DNA from: Rhodospirillaceae bacterium UBA6608
GTDB lineage: Bacteria; Pseudomonadota; Alphaproteobacteria; Rhodospirillales_A; Casp-alpha2
Direction of reading: 5' to 3'
Length of the DNA: 12,930 nt
Assembly: GCA_002433335.1 (NCBI GenBank)
Contig: DJHY01000061.1
Span: 1 to 12,930, forward strand
Shown here: positions 7,030 to 12,930 of the stretch, in pieces
Position numbering within the stretch: position 1 is the stretch's first letter
Layout: each line of letters starts with the position of its first letter
Notes under the pieces: generated by a model
What the model saw: the letters and a program-made list of their open reading frames with translations, nothing else
Database searches by the model: none
Told to the model about the DNA's origin: nothing
Position numbers and translations under genes: made by a program

Positions 7030-8346
7030 TTATTCCCCTCGGGTGTAGACCGTGCGGCCGTCGATCACGGTCCGCAGCACCAGTCCTTGGACCGGGCGGC
7101 CGTCGAACGGCGAGTTCTTGGATTTGGAATTCAATACGTCGGCGCTGACCTTCCAGGCTCGGTCCGGGTCGAACAGAACCAGGTCCGCTGGTGCGCCCGG
7201 CTTCAATCGCCCGGCGTTCATACCCATCAAATCAGCCGGTCCGCGCGTGATCAGGTCGATCGCGCGGAGCAGAGAGATATGCCCGTTGTGGTACATCTCC
7301 AAAGTGATCGGCAGCAGTGTTTCCAGGCCCACGCCACCCGATGCGGCCTGCGCGAAGGGAAGGCGTTTGGCTTCTTCGTCCTGCGGCGTGTGGTCGGACG
7401 CGATGCAATCGACCACGCCGTCGGCAATCGCCTGGACCATGGCCTGCCGGTCGTCCTCGCCACGCAACGGCGGGGTCAGCTTGGCAAAGGTCCGATAGTC
7501 GCCAATGGCATGTTCGTTCAAGGCGAAATAGGGCGGTGCGGTGTCGCAGCTGATCGGCAGGCCGCGATCTTTCGCGCGGCGGATGACGTTGATGCTCTCG
7601 GCGGTCGAGATATTGGCCAAATGCAGGCGGCCGCCGGTCATCTCAACCAGACGGATATCCCGTTCGACGATGATGATTTCGGCTTCGCGCGGGATCCCGG
7701 CCAAACCCAGGCGGGTCGCATTCTCGCCCAGGTTCATCACGCCGCCCTTGGCCAGCGAACGCTCTTCCGGATGTTCGCAGATCAGCAGCCCAAAGGTCGC
7801 CGCATAGGCCAGGGCCTGGCGGAGGACCAGGGTATCGGCGATCGAGGCGCTGCCGTCGGTAAAGGCCAGCGCGCCGGAATCGCGCAACAGTTTCAATTCA
7901 GCCAGTTCCTTGCCGGCCAACCCTTTGGTCACGGCGCCATAGGTATAGACCTTGGCCAGCCCGGCCAGACGCGCGCGGCGGGCGACGAATTCGACCACCG
8001 ACATATCGTCGATGCAGGGATGGGTATCGGGCAGGCAAAGCAGGGACGTTACGCCGCCCGCTGCCGCCGCGCGACCGGCGGTGGCGAATGTTTCCTTCTG
8101 CTCTTCGCCAGGCTCTCCCAGGCGCGTCCGGATATCGACCAGACCCGGCGCCAAACAGGCCCCTGCGCAGTCGACGACCTTGGCGTCTTCGGGGGTGCCG
8201 CCGTCGAACAGGCCCGGTCCGGCATCGATGATGCTCTCGCCGTCGGTCAGCACGCCGCCCTTGGCGTCCCAGCCTTCGGCCGGGTCGAGCAAGTGCGCGT
8301 TGACGTAGGCCACGCGGCCGAGGGGTTCGTCCAGTTTTACCGCCAT
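7030..8346 (-). CDS. pyrC: Dihydroorotase-like protein, probably catalytically inactive (pyrB partner)
   Basis: Amidohydrolase-fold member of the type I dihydroorotase family (438 residues) encoded directly after pyrB. Active enzymes carry an H-x-H metal motif in a segment like PGLVDxHxHxREPG; here it reads PGLVDIRTRLGEPG (68-80) with arginines 73 and 75 instead. The later metal histidine in HxxHxST is replaced (HLANIST, Asn 235), and the usual PHH reads PPY (271-273). His 192 (CEHPEE) and Asp 318 (ASDHTP) remain. Loss of three histidine ligands suggests a non-catalytic pseudo-dihydroorotase that stabilises aspartate transcarbamoylase, as described for pyrC' of Pseudomonas; a functional pyrC would lie elsewhere. 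The start MAVKLDEP at 8346 is chosen because a longer in-frame start at 8439 would overlap pyrB by over 70 nt and adds no conserved sequence. The gap to pyrB is 19 nt. Confidence 0.9.
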   Translation of the reverse strand: MAVKLDEPLGRVAYVNAHLLDPAEGWDAKGGVLTDGESIIDAGPGLFDGGTPEDAKVVDCAGACLAPGLVDIRTRLGEPGEEQKETFATAGRAAAAGGVTSLLCLPDTHPCIDDMSVVEFVARRARLAGLAKVYTYGAVTKGLAGKELAELKLLRDSGALAFTDGSASIADTLVLRQALAYAATFGLLICEHPEERSLAKGGVMNLGENATRLGLAGIPREAEIIIVERDIRLVEMTGGRLHLANISTAESINVIRRAKDRGLPISCDTAPPYFALNEHAIGDYRTFAKLTPPLRGEDDRQAMVQAIADGVVDCIASDHTPQDEEAKRLPFAQAASGGVGLETLLPITLEMYHNGHISLLRAIDLITRGPADLMGMNAGRLKPGAPADLVLFDPDRAWKVSADVLNSKSKNSPFDGRPVQGLVLRTVIDGRTVYTRGE

Positions 8347-8365
8347 ATTCCGAGGTCGGCTTTCG

Positions 8366-9337
8366 TCACAAGTTGGTTTCGCCAAGTGGGTCCAGATTGT
8401 TGGCGAGAATTTCCAACGCCGCCATGCGGACCGCCACACCCATCTCCACCTGTTCGCGGATGACCGAGCGATAGAAATCGTCGGCGACTTCCGCGTCGAT
8501 TTCGACGCCGCGGTTCATCGGTCCGGGATGCATGATCAGGGCGTCCGGCTTGGCATTCGCCAGCATCTCGTAATCCAGCCCGAAATAGGTAAAGTACTCA
8601 CGCACCGAGGGGAAATAGTTGGACTGCATGCGCTCCTGCTGCAGGCGCAGCATCATCACGATGTCGCAGTCCTTCAGGCCCTCGGCCATGTCGTGGAAAA
8701 CTTCGACCCCCAGGTGCTCGGCCCCATAGGGGATCAGCGTCTTCGGCGCGATCAGACGAACCCGCGCACCCATGGTCGTCAGCAAATGGATGTTCGACCG
8801 GGCGACGCGTGAATGCAGGATGTCGCCGCAGATCGCGACTTGAAGTCCGGCCAGTCGGCCCAGGCGGCGGCGAATCGTCAATGCGTCCAGTAGGGCCTGC
8901 GTCGGGTGTTCGTGGGCGCCGTCGCCGGCGTTGATCACCGCGCAGTTGACCTTTTCCGACAGCAGCTTGACCGCGCCGGAGTCGGCATGGCGCACGACAA
9001 GTACGTCCGGATGCATGGCGTTCAGCGTCATCGCCGTATCGATCAGGGTTTCGCCCTTTTTCATCGAACTGGCGGAGATCGACATATTAATGACGTCGCC
9101 GCCCAGTCGCTTGCCCGCCAATTCGAACGAGGTCCGGGTGCGGGTCGATGCTTCGAAGAAAAGGTTGATGACTGTCCGCCCGCTCAGCACCGATTTCTTT
9201 TTATTCGGTTGGCGGTTCTGTTCGACGTAAGTCTCGGAACGGTCCAATAGAAATGAGATTTCGGCCGGGGTCAGCCCCTCAATGCCAAGCAGGTGGCGGT
9301 GGGGAAATTCAGTGGTTGCCAAGTCGCCGGAAATCAT
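8366..9337 (-). CDS. pyrB: Aspartate carbamoyltransferase catalytic subunit
   Basis: Condenses carbamoyl phosphate with aspartate to N-carbamoylaspartate, the committed step of pyrimidine synthesis. The 323-residue product shows the carbamoyl-phosphate site [16 protein letters not shown] (60-75), the 80s loop SSMKKGET (90-97) with its active-site lysine, [12 protein letters not shown] (144-155), [12 protein letters not shown] (171-182), the aspartate-loop segment MLRLQQERM (229-237) and [11 protein letters not shown] (270-280). All catalytic motifs are intact and length is normal. No regulatory subunit gene (pyrI) follows; instead the inactive-looking dihydroorotase homologue does, as in the two-component enzymes of Pseudomonas type. 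The ATG at 9337 has no Shine-Dalgarno sequence but lies just after a good promoter, which suggests a leaderless or nearly leaderless transcript. The first gene of the pyrB - dihydroorotase-like - plsY operon. Confidence 0.97.
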   Translation of the reverse strand: MISGDLATTEFPHRHLLGIEGLTPAEISFLLDRSETYVEQNRQPNKKKSVLSGRTVINLFFEASTRTRTSFELAGKRLGGDVINMSISASSMKKGETLIDTAMTLNAMHPDVLVVRHADSGAVKLLSEKVNCAVINAGDGAHEHPTQALLDALTIRRRLGRLAGLQVAICGDILHSRVARSNIHLLTTMGARVRLIAPKTLIPYGAEHLGVEVFHDMAEGLKDCDIVMMLRLQQERMQSNYFPSVREYFTYFGLDYEMLANAKPDALIMHPGPMNRGVEIDAEVADDFYRSVIREQVEMGVAVRMAALEILANNLDPLGETNL

Positions 9338-9345
9338 GGGGCCGG

Positions 9346-9374
9346 ACTATAGGCCTGAGTCTCGAAAGCGTCAC
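9346..9374 (-). promoter_or_regulatory. Sigma-70-type promoter for pyrB
   Basis: On the minus strand GTGACG (9374-9369, 4 of 6 to TTGACA), a 17-nt spacer and TATAGT (9351-9346, 5 of 6 to TATAAT) form the best housekeeping promoter in the window. Transcription would begin near 9339-9340, within a few bases of the pyrB ATG. No pyrimidine attenuator hairpin or leader peptide fits in between. Confidence 0.55.
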
Positions 9375-9503
9375 GAAAAATTGCCGGTGGTGGATGGCCG
9401 AGAAATTTAGTGGCAAGATGGACCCCGCCCAGGCGTATGCGGAACAAATAAATATCAAGGGTTTCAGGGTTTGATCTCTGGCGGTGAAGAAGAGGGCGAT
9501 GGA

Positions 9504-10337
9504 GTGGCGGGGCCGGGCCTGGATGCAGTCCTGGACCGGCTGCATGACGGGATCGCGGTTTTCGATTCGGAAGACTGTTTGATTTTCGCCAACCGGACCT
9601 GTTTGGACATGTTCGCTCCGATCGCCGGTCGGTTCGAACGCGGGACGCCGTTCGGGGCCCTGATGGCCGCGGCGGGCGACAAGAAAATGATCGCCGACGC
9701 CTTTATCGGGCCCGGAGAAATCGAATTCGCAGACGGACGGACGATGTTGCTGCGGGAATCCCGCCTGGACCGGGGCGGGGTGGTGCGGACCTTCACGGAC
9801 CTGACCGAATATCGGCTTGCCGAACAACAGATCGCCTACATGGCCAGCCATGACGACGTCACCGGCTTGCCGAACAGATCTCTGTTCATGGACCGGTTGA
9901 ATGTCTCCTTGCGGCAATCTGCGCGTGAGAAAAGCCGTGTCGCCGTGTTGTTCGTGGACTTGGATGGGTTCAAGCCGGTCAATGATCGCCTGGGACATGA
10001 AGCCGGCGACATTGTTTTGCACCAGGTCGCGGTGCGTCTTGTGGCGCGCGTTCGCGCGTCGGACACCGTGGCGCGATACGGTGGCGACGAGTTCACGTTG
10101 ATCCTCAACCAGGTTTCGAATGCGCAGGACGTCGGGCGGGTCGCGCAATCGATTGTCGATGAATTGACGCGGCCGTTCACGGCAAAGCGCGAGACGGTGA
10201 TGATCGGCGCCAGCGTCGGCGTTGCGATGTACCCGGATCATGGGGAACAAGGCGAAGCGCTGGTCCGCGCCGCCGACAAGGCGATGTATCAAGTAAAGCA
10301 TTCGGGAAAACGCGGGTATCGCCTTGCCGGTCGTTGA
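9504..10337 (+). CDS. PAS-like/GGDEF diguanylate cyclase
   Basis: Makes the second messenger cyclic di-GMP from two GTP. The product (277 residues from this GTG) has an N-terminal PAS-like sensory region of roughly 110 residues (LDRLHDGIAVFDSEDCLIFAN through VVRTFTDLTEYRLAEQQ), then a GGDEF domain beginning at ASHDDVTGLPNR. The catalytic motif GGDEF is intact in ARYGGDEFTLIL, and an RxxD inhibitory site (RASD) lies exactly five residues upstream, so product inhibition is expected. No EAL domain, signal peptide or membrane helix is seen, so it is probably cytoplasmic. The GTG at 9504 has GAGGG seven nt upstream; a TTG at 9471, preceded by AAGGG, would add 11 residues. It is transcribed opposite to its neighbours and sits between pyrB and ruvX, ending 11 nt from the ruvX stop. 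The signal sensed is unknown. Confidence 0.92.
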   Translation: MAGPGLDAVLDRLHDGIAVFDSEDCLIFANRTCLDMFAPIAGRFERGTPFGALMAAAGDKKMIADAFIGPGEIEFADGRTMLLRESRLDRGGVVRTFTDLTEYRLAEQQIAYMASHDDVTGLPNRSLFMDRLNVSLRQSAREKSRVAVLFVDLDGFKPVNDRLGHEAGDIVLHQVAVRLVARVRASDTVARYGGDEFTLILNQVSNAQDVGRVAQSIVDELTRPFTAKRETVMIGASVGVAMYPDHGEQGEALVRAADKAMYQVKHSGKRGYRLAGR

Positions 10338-10348
10338 TCGGCCCGCGC

Positions 10349-10807
10349 CTATCGGGCGTCCAATGCACCCTGCAATATATAAGTAGCGGCGAGCTTATCG
10401 ACGACCTGTCCCCGTCGGGCGCGGGTCATATCGACCTCGTCCACCAGCATGCGTTCGACGGCCACGGTCGACAGGCGTTCGTCCCAAAAGGAGATCGGCA
10501 GGTCCCGCTTTTCCATCAGGTTTTTGGCGAATTGCCGGGTCGATTGGCAACGCGGCCCTTCGGTTCCGTCCATGCTTACGGGCAGGCCGAGGACAATGCC
10601 CTTTACTTCTTGCGCGTCGATGATATCGAGCAGGGTCGTCGCATCGGCGGTGAACTTGCCGCGTTTGATGGTGTCGTAGGGTGACGCGATCGTTCGCATG
10701 ACGTCGGACAAAGCGACGCCGATGGTTTTGGACCCCAGGTCCAGTCCCATCAACCGGCCATAATCGCCGACCGAAGACTTCATTTCCGCCAATGTCATGA
10801 CCGTCAT
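10349..10807 (-). CDS. ruvX: Putative Holliday-junction resolvase / pre-16S rRNA nuclease RuvX (YqgF)
   Basis: RNase H-fold nuclease of the YqgF family, proposed to resolve Holliday junctions and, in E. coli, to help mature the 5' end of 16S rRNA. The 152-residue product has the N-terminal strand LMGLDLGSKTIGVALSD (19-35) with the first catalytic aspartate (23), the central VLGLPVSMDGTEG (72-84), WDERLST (108-114) with the catalytic glutamate (110), and VDKLAATYILQ (136-146) with the final aspartate (137). Length is typical, with a slightly extended N-terminus. The ATG at 10807 has GGAG about 10 nt upstream; ATGs at 10798 and 10783 are alternatives. In related genomes ruvX is often followed directly by pyrB; here the cyclase gene lies between on the other strand, so ruvX must be transcribed on its own. 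Confidence 0.95.
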   Translation of the reverse strand: MTVMTLAEMKSSVGDYGRLMGLDLGSKTIGVALSDVMRTIASPYDTIKRGKFTADATTLLDIIDAQEVKGIVLGLPVSMDGTEGPRCQSTRQFAKNLMEKRDLPISFWDERLSTVAVERMLVDEVDMTRARRGQVVDKLAATYILQGALDAR

Positions 10808-10889
10808 TACGCCGTGCTCCGATTTTCCAGCCTGATGCCCTTGCGACGGGCGGGAAGTCCCGATGGAAAAGGTGGGTGGTGCTAACTCT

Positions 10890-10919
10890 TTGATAGAGGT
10901 AACATATATTTCGTTTCAA
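10890..10919 (-). promoter_or_regulatory. Possible promoter for ruvX
   Basis: Minus-strand TTGAAA (10919-10914, 5 of 6) and TATCAA (10895-10890, 4 of 6) are separated by 18 nt. Transcription would start about 75 nt before the ruvX ATG. It is the best candidate in the 169-nt divergent gap between ruvX and the SH3 gene, but the -10 is mediocre. Confidence 0.35.
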
Positions 10920-10976
10920 GGGGATTGAGCGCAGGTCATTGCGGGGGGTCCGCAGGACGGGCAAGGCGGTTCGATA

Positions 10977-11882
10977 ATGATGCGGCCATTGCAGTTCGCA
11001 GGTTCGAAGAGGGGGCAGCGTGGAATGCTGCGTCCCTTGCGTTGCGCCCGCTCCAAGACAATTTCTCTGCTGGCGCTCGGTCTCATCGGTTTATGCGCTG
11101 CTCCGGAAATTTCCAATGTCGCTTGGGCGCAAGCGAAACCGGCGCCTGAGAGTTCCGAAAAATCCGCGGAAATTATGTTTCTTGGTCAGAAGGTGACGCC
11201 TCGGCCCGGAACTTATGTCGTGACTAAAGACGTCAATGTTCGCGCCGCGCCGGAAATGAACGGAAAGAAGGTCGCGAGTTTCCAGGAAGGCGAGCGGGTT
11301 CAGGTTGTTGGGAAGGCCGCCGGTAGCTGGCTGGCTGTGCGGCAGGAAGGCAAGGATTTGGGCTTCGTATACGGGCCCGTGCTCATGCCGGTCATTGATG
11401 CCGTGATCAAAGTGCCGCCGACGGGCACGGTCGCTTTGGACAGCGGCAAGTGTGCCTATCGAATCGTTTTCGAAGGCGAAAGCCCGATCGAGGGGCAGCT
11501 GTTCAATTCGGTCGATTATCGCGCGATGCTGGAATGCCGACGCGGAGGGGCGTCATTCGCGTTCGAGATGCCGCTATTTATAACCGAAGGCCCATACAAT
11601 GGGGGCGGGCGGTCAATCAGCCAGATCGGCATGGACGTGTTGGAACTGGCCCAGGAATATGAACGGGTATTCTCGACCAACCTTCTTTACGACGCGGAGA
11701 AAGGCGAAGTGCGGCTCGACGGTGTCAGCATGGACAAGTACATCGTAAGCGGCAAGATCCCGCCGTCCCCCGCCACAGACGTCCCTGCCGCTTTGAATGC
11801 GGCAATTACCCTCGCCGTGGGGGCGTGGTCGCCTGCTTTCTGGACGGATCTCGCGAAAGCGCTGCGTGGGGCGGGCGGCTAA
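10977..11882 (+). CDS. Secreted SH3-domain protein with an unrecognised C-terminal domain
   Basis: Probable periplasmic protein of unknown role. Residues 28-53 form a Sec signal peptide with hydrophobic core TISLLALGLIGLC and likely cleavage after AWAQA (residue 53). A bacterial SH3 (SH3b) domain follows at about 78-138 (GTYVVTKDVNVRAAP, VQVVGKAAGSWLAVRQ, GFVYGPVL); such domains commonly bind peptidoglycan or peptides. The remaining 160 residues, with two cysteines (169 and 187) that could form a disulfide and the segment EGPYNGGGRSISQIGMDVLELAQEYERV, match no family I recognise. The ATG at 10977 has AAGGCGG upstream; an in-frame ATG at 11025 (MLRPLRCARSK), preceded by GAGGGGG, would give a more normal 37-residue signal peptide and may be the true start. 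It is alone on its strand here, divergent from ruvX. Confidence 0.85.
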   Translation: MMRPLQFAGSKRGQRGMLRPLRCARSKTISLLALGLIGLCAAPEISNVAWAQAKPAPESSEKSAEIMFLGQKVTPRPGTYVVTKDVNVRAAPEMNGKKVASFQEGERVQVVGKAAGSWLAVRQEGKDLGFVYGPVLMPVIDAVIKVPPTGTVALDSGKCAYRIVFEGESPIEGQLFNSVDYRAMLECRRGGASFAFEMPLFITEGPYNGGGRSISQIGMDVLELAQEYERVFSTNLLYDAEKGEVRLDGVSMDKYIVSGKIPPSPATDVPAALNAAITLAVGAWSPAFWTDLAKALRGAGG

Positions 11883-11919
11883 TCGCTCATTTCCAAATTT
11901 AGATGCTGATCCACGGTGC

Positions 11920-11938
11920 CGGTTACGTTTCGTGACCG
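11920..11938 (+). terminator. Stable hairpin downstream of the SH3-protein gene
   Basis: CGGTTACG (11920-11927) pairs with CGTGACCG (11931-11938) over 8 bp, including one G-U pair, around a TTT loop, 38 nt after the stop codon. A T-run appears only about 24 nt later, so it may protect or end the transcript without being a classic intrinsic terminator. Confidence 0.45.
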
Positions 11939-12138
11939 TGTCATCCGGGTTCAAGCGTGACTTTTTTGCACCGCTCGGGCCGCGAAAAGACAACATGTCT
12001 TGTTGCCTGTCTCATGGGGCTTGGCGATTTTTGGTCGAAAATTGGTCGTTAAAGGGAAAAATTCGTCTTTTGGGCAAAAATTTCTTTCAAAAAATGCACA
12101 AAAATTAGGCATCATTTGGCCTGTGCAACCAAAATACG

Positions 12139-12172
12139 CATCAAATTGTGGCAATTTTGCAACAACTTGATG
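12139..12172. promoter_or_regulatory. 34-bp imperfect dyad, candidate enhancer-binding site
   Basis: Arms CATCAA, TTGT and GCAA on the left pair with TTGC, ACAA and TTGATG on the right about one centre (12155/12156): 14 of 17 positions pair, with single mismatches at regular places. The centre is about 84 nt upstream of the -12 element and about 96 nt from the expected start site, where activators of sigma-54 promoters usually bind. Which activator binds is not clear; it does not match a standard NtrC or NifA consensus. Confidence 0.5.
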
Positions 12173-12184
12173 GTGAACATTATC

Positions 12185-12199
12185 TAACTAATTGATTTA
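12185..12199. promoter_or_regulatory. IHF binding site
   Basis: TAACTAATTGATTTA agrees with the IHF consensus YAACTTNTTGATTTW at all but one position; the complementary strand gives a full WATCAANNNNTTR core. It lies between the dyad and the sigma-54 promoter in AT-rich DNA, where DNA bending would bring the activator to the polymerase. Confidence 0.65.
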
Positions 12200-12225
12200 A
12201 AATGATAAATTAATTTGTACGCTTC

Positions 12226-12241
12226 TGGCACTCAATTTGCT
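12226..12241 (+). promoter_or_regulatory. Sigma-54 (RpoN) -24/-12 promoter of the porin gene
   Basis: TGGCAC (12226-12231), five bases, then TTGCT (12237-12241) match the sigma-54 consensus TGGCAC-N5-TTGCW exactly, with the invariant GG and GC 12 nt apart. Transcription should start near 12252, giving a leader of about 47 nt before the ATG at 12299. It points at the porin and is accompanied by upstream IHF and dyad sites. Confidence 0.85.
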
Positions 12242-12298
12242 ACCACCAAAATCTGTGGGGTGTATGCCTCGGGTAAACTGTGAAAAAGGATCAAGAAA

Positions 12299-12930
12299 AT
12301 GGCATCTGTGGTGCGGCTTTTGAGTGCCCTCGGTTTTGTCGCGGTTGTGGGAGCGTCCCTGCCCGCCAAAGCTGAAGACTTCAAGTTTCCTGGCACCTTC
12401 TCGGCCAATGCCGGCCTGGTGACCGAATATCGTTTCCGTGGTCTTGACCAGTCCTCGCAAAAACCGGCCATTCAGGGCGGTATTGACTGGTCCATGGAAA
12501 CCGGCCTGAACGACACGTCCGTTTATCTCGGCACGTGGGGTTCCAACGTCGACTTCGGCGACTCCGACAAGGCTTCCGCTGAAATCGATTACTACGGCGG
12601 CATGACCGGCTCCTTCATGGATGTGGGCTGGGACGTCGGCTTCATCTATTACTCCTACCCCGGCGCTTCCGATGCCGTTGACTACGACCTGTGGGAAATC
12701 TCCCTGGGCCTGAGCTACGACATCATGGAAGGCCTGTCGGTCGGTGCCAACTACGCCTATTCGCCGGACTTCTTCGGTGGCAGCGGCGACGGTCACTGGT
12801 TCACCGCCAACGTGTCCTACGCTGTTCCGGTCAAAGTCCTGGCGGGTATCACGCTCGACGCCTCCATCGGCCGTCAGCTGATCGAAAAGAACACCACTTT
12901 CGCTCAGCCTGACTACGTCACCTGGAGCAT
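12299..12930 (+). CDS. TorF-family putative porin, N-terminal part (cut by window edge)
   Basis: Outer-membrane beta-barrel protein of the TorF/Gcw_chp family, thought to form a channel. The frame starts at an ATG with AAGGA eight nt upstream and stays open for 210 codons to the right edge. Residues 1-25 form a signal peptide ending in LPAKA. The mature part begins EDFKFPGTFSANAG and shows the family signature GLVTEYRFRGLDQSSQKPAIQGG, followed by alternating aromatic and small residues in strand-like repeats (VYLGTWGSNVDF, EIDYYGGMTG, VGFIYYSYPG, VGANYAYSPDFF). Codon use is strongly biased to C-ending codons, more than its neighbours, as in highly expressed genes. A perfect sigma-54 promoter precedes it. 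Family members are often found next to glnK-amtB in proteobacteria (from memory), so a nitrogen-linked role is plausible but not shown here. Confidence 0.92.
   Translation, partial: MASVVRLLSALGFVAVVGASLPAKAEDFKFPGTFSANAGLVTEYRFRGLDQSSQKPAIQGGIDWSMETGLNDTSVYLGTWGSNVDFGDSDKASAEIDYYGGMTGSFMDVGWDVGFIYYSYPGASDAVDYDLWEISLGLSYDIMEGLSVGANYAYSPDFFGGSGDGHWFTANVSYAVPVKVLAGITLDASIGRQLIEKNTTFAQPDYVTWS

Larger units (their letters stand above)
11883..12298 (+). other. AT-rich intergenic regulatory region before the porin gene
   Basis: This 416-nt stretch contains no supportable gene. Its first part holds a stable hairpin after the SH3 gene; from about 12030 it becomes strongly AT-rich with many A- and T-tracts, a tandem TTGGTCG pair (12032-12038 and 12043-12049), an inverted TGCACA/TGTGCA pair (12095-12100 and 12122-12127), a long dyad, an IHF-like site and a sigma-54 promoter. 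Small reading frames here have no credible start signals or protein-like composition. Confidence 0.8.

Noticed and set aside
8347..8439. Longer start for the dihydroorotase-like gene (MWRSAWRR...)
   Set aside because: The extra 31 residues come from DNA that mostly encodes the end of pyrB in another frame and show no conserved features.
7087..8463. 458-codon plus-strand open frame opposite the dihydroorotase-like gene
   Set aside because: Antisense shadow; low-complexity Gly/Gln/Asp composition, no motif, and it runs into pyrB.
9309..10301. 330-codon minus-strand open frame opposite the GGDEF gene
   Set aside because: The plus-strand frame encodes an intact GGDEF domain; the antisense frame has no domain and overlaps the pyrB start.
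10341..10357. GCCCG-N7-CGGGC between the GGDEF and ruvX stops as a terminator
   Set aside because: Only a 5-bp stem, no T-run on either strand, and it overlaps the ruvX stop codon; not enough to call.
12095..12127. TGCACA-N21-TGTGCA as an NtrC site
   Set aside because: The half-sites resemble NtrC halves, but the spacing is far wider than in the usual roughly 17-bp NtrC site, so I note the repeat without naming a protein.
12197..12796. 199-codon minus-strand open frame opposite the porin
   Set aside because: The plus strand has a signal peptide, ribosome-binding site, sigma-54 promoter and family signature; the antisense frame has none.

Overview
The window looks like chromosomal DNA from a free-living alphaproteobacterium, most likely of the Rhodospirillales group. 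The coding DNA is GC-rich. The housekeeping order ruvX - pyrB - pyrC-like - plsY - dprA - topA, all on the minus strand, is a synteny block typical of that class (taxonomic placement is inference). Two plus-strand or accessory segments interrupt the block.

Layout from left to right: the N-terminal part of topA (minus, cut by the window edge); dprA (minus); an efflux pair made of a DHA2-type MFS permease and a HlyD/EmrA membrane-fusion protein (minus, overlapping); a divergent CHASE-type sensor histidine kinase (plus); plsY, a dihydroorotase-like gene and pyrB (one tight minus-strand operon); a PAS-like/GGDEF diguanylate cyclase (plus); ruvX (minus); a secreted SH3-domain protein of unknown role (plus); a 416-nt AT-rich regulatory region; and the start of a TorF-family outer-membrane porin gene (plus, cut by the right edge).

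Pathways: PyrB catalyses the first committed step of pyrimidine synthesis. Its partner gene encodes a dihydroorotase homologue that has lost most metal-binding histidines, so it is probably a structural, non-catalytic subunit. PlsY makes lysophosphatidic acid for phospholipids. RuvX, DprA and TopA act on DNA. The efflux pair, the CHASE kinase and the GGDEF protein are accessory sensing and export functions placed between the conserved genes. A perfect 16-bp palindrome upstream of the efflux pair is probably its repressor site, but no repressor gene is visible here.

The most striking regulatory structure is at the right end. Upstream of the porin there is a 34-bp imperfect dyad, a 14/15 match to the IHF consensus, and a perfect -24/-12 sigma-54 promoter, in the order expected for an enhancer-dependent promoter. 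This suggests the porin is controlled by RpoN and an enhancer-binding protein, plausibly as part of nitrogen control; genes beyond the edge would be needed to confirm that. I did not find a clearly new multi-gene defence or mobile system, tRNA, rRNA, CRISPR array or insertion sequence in the window.
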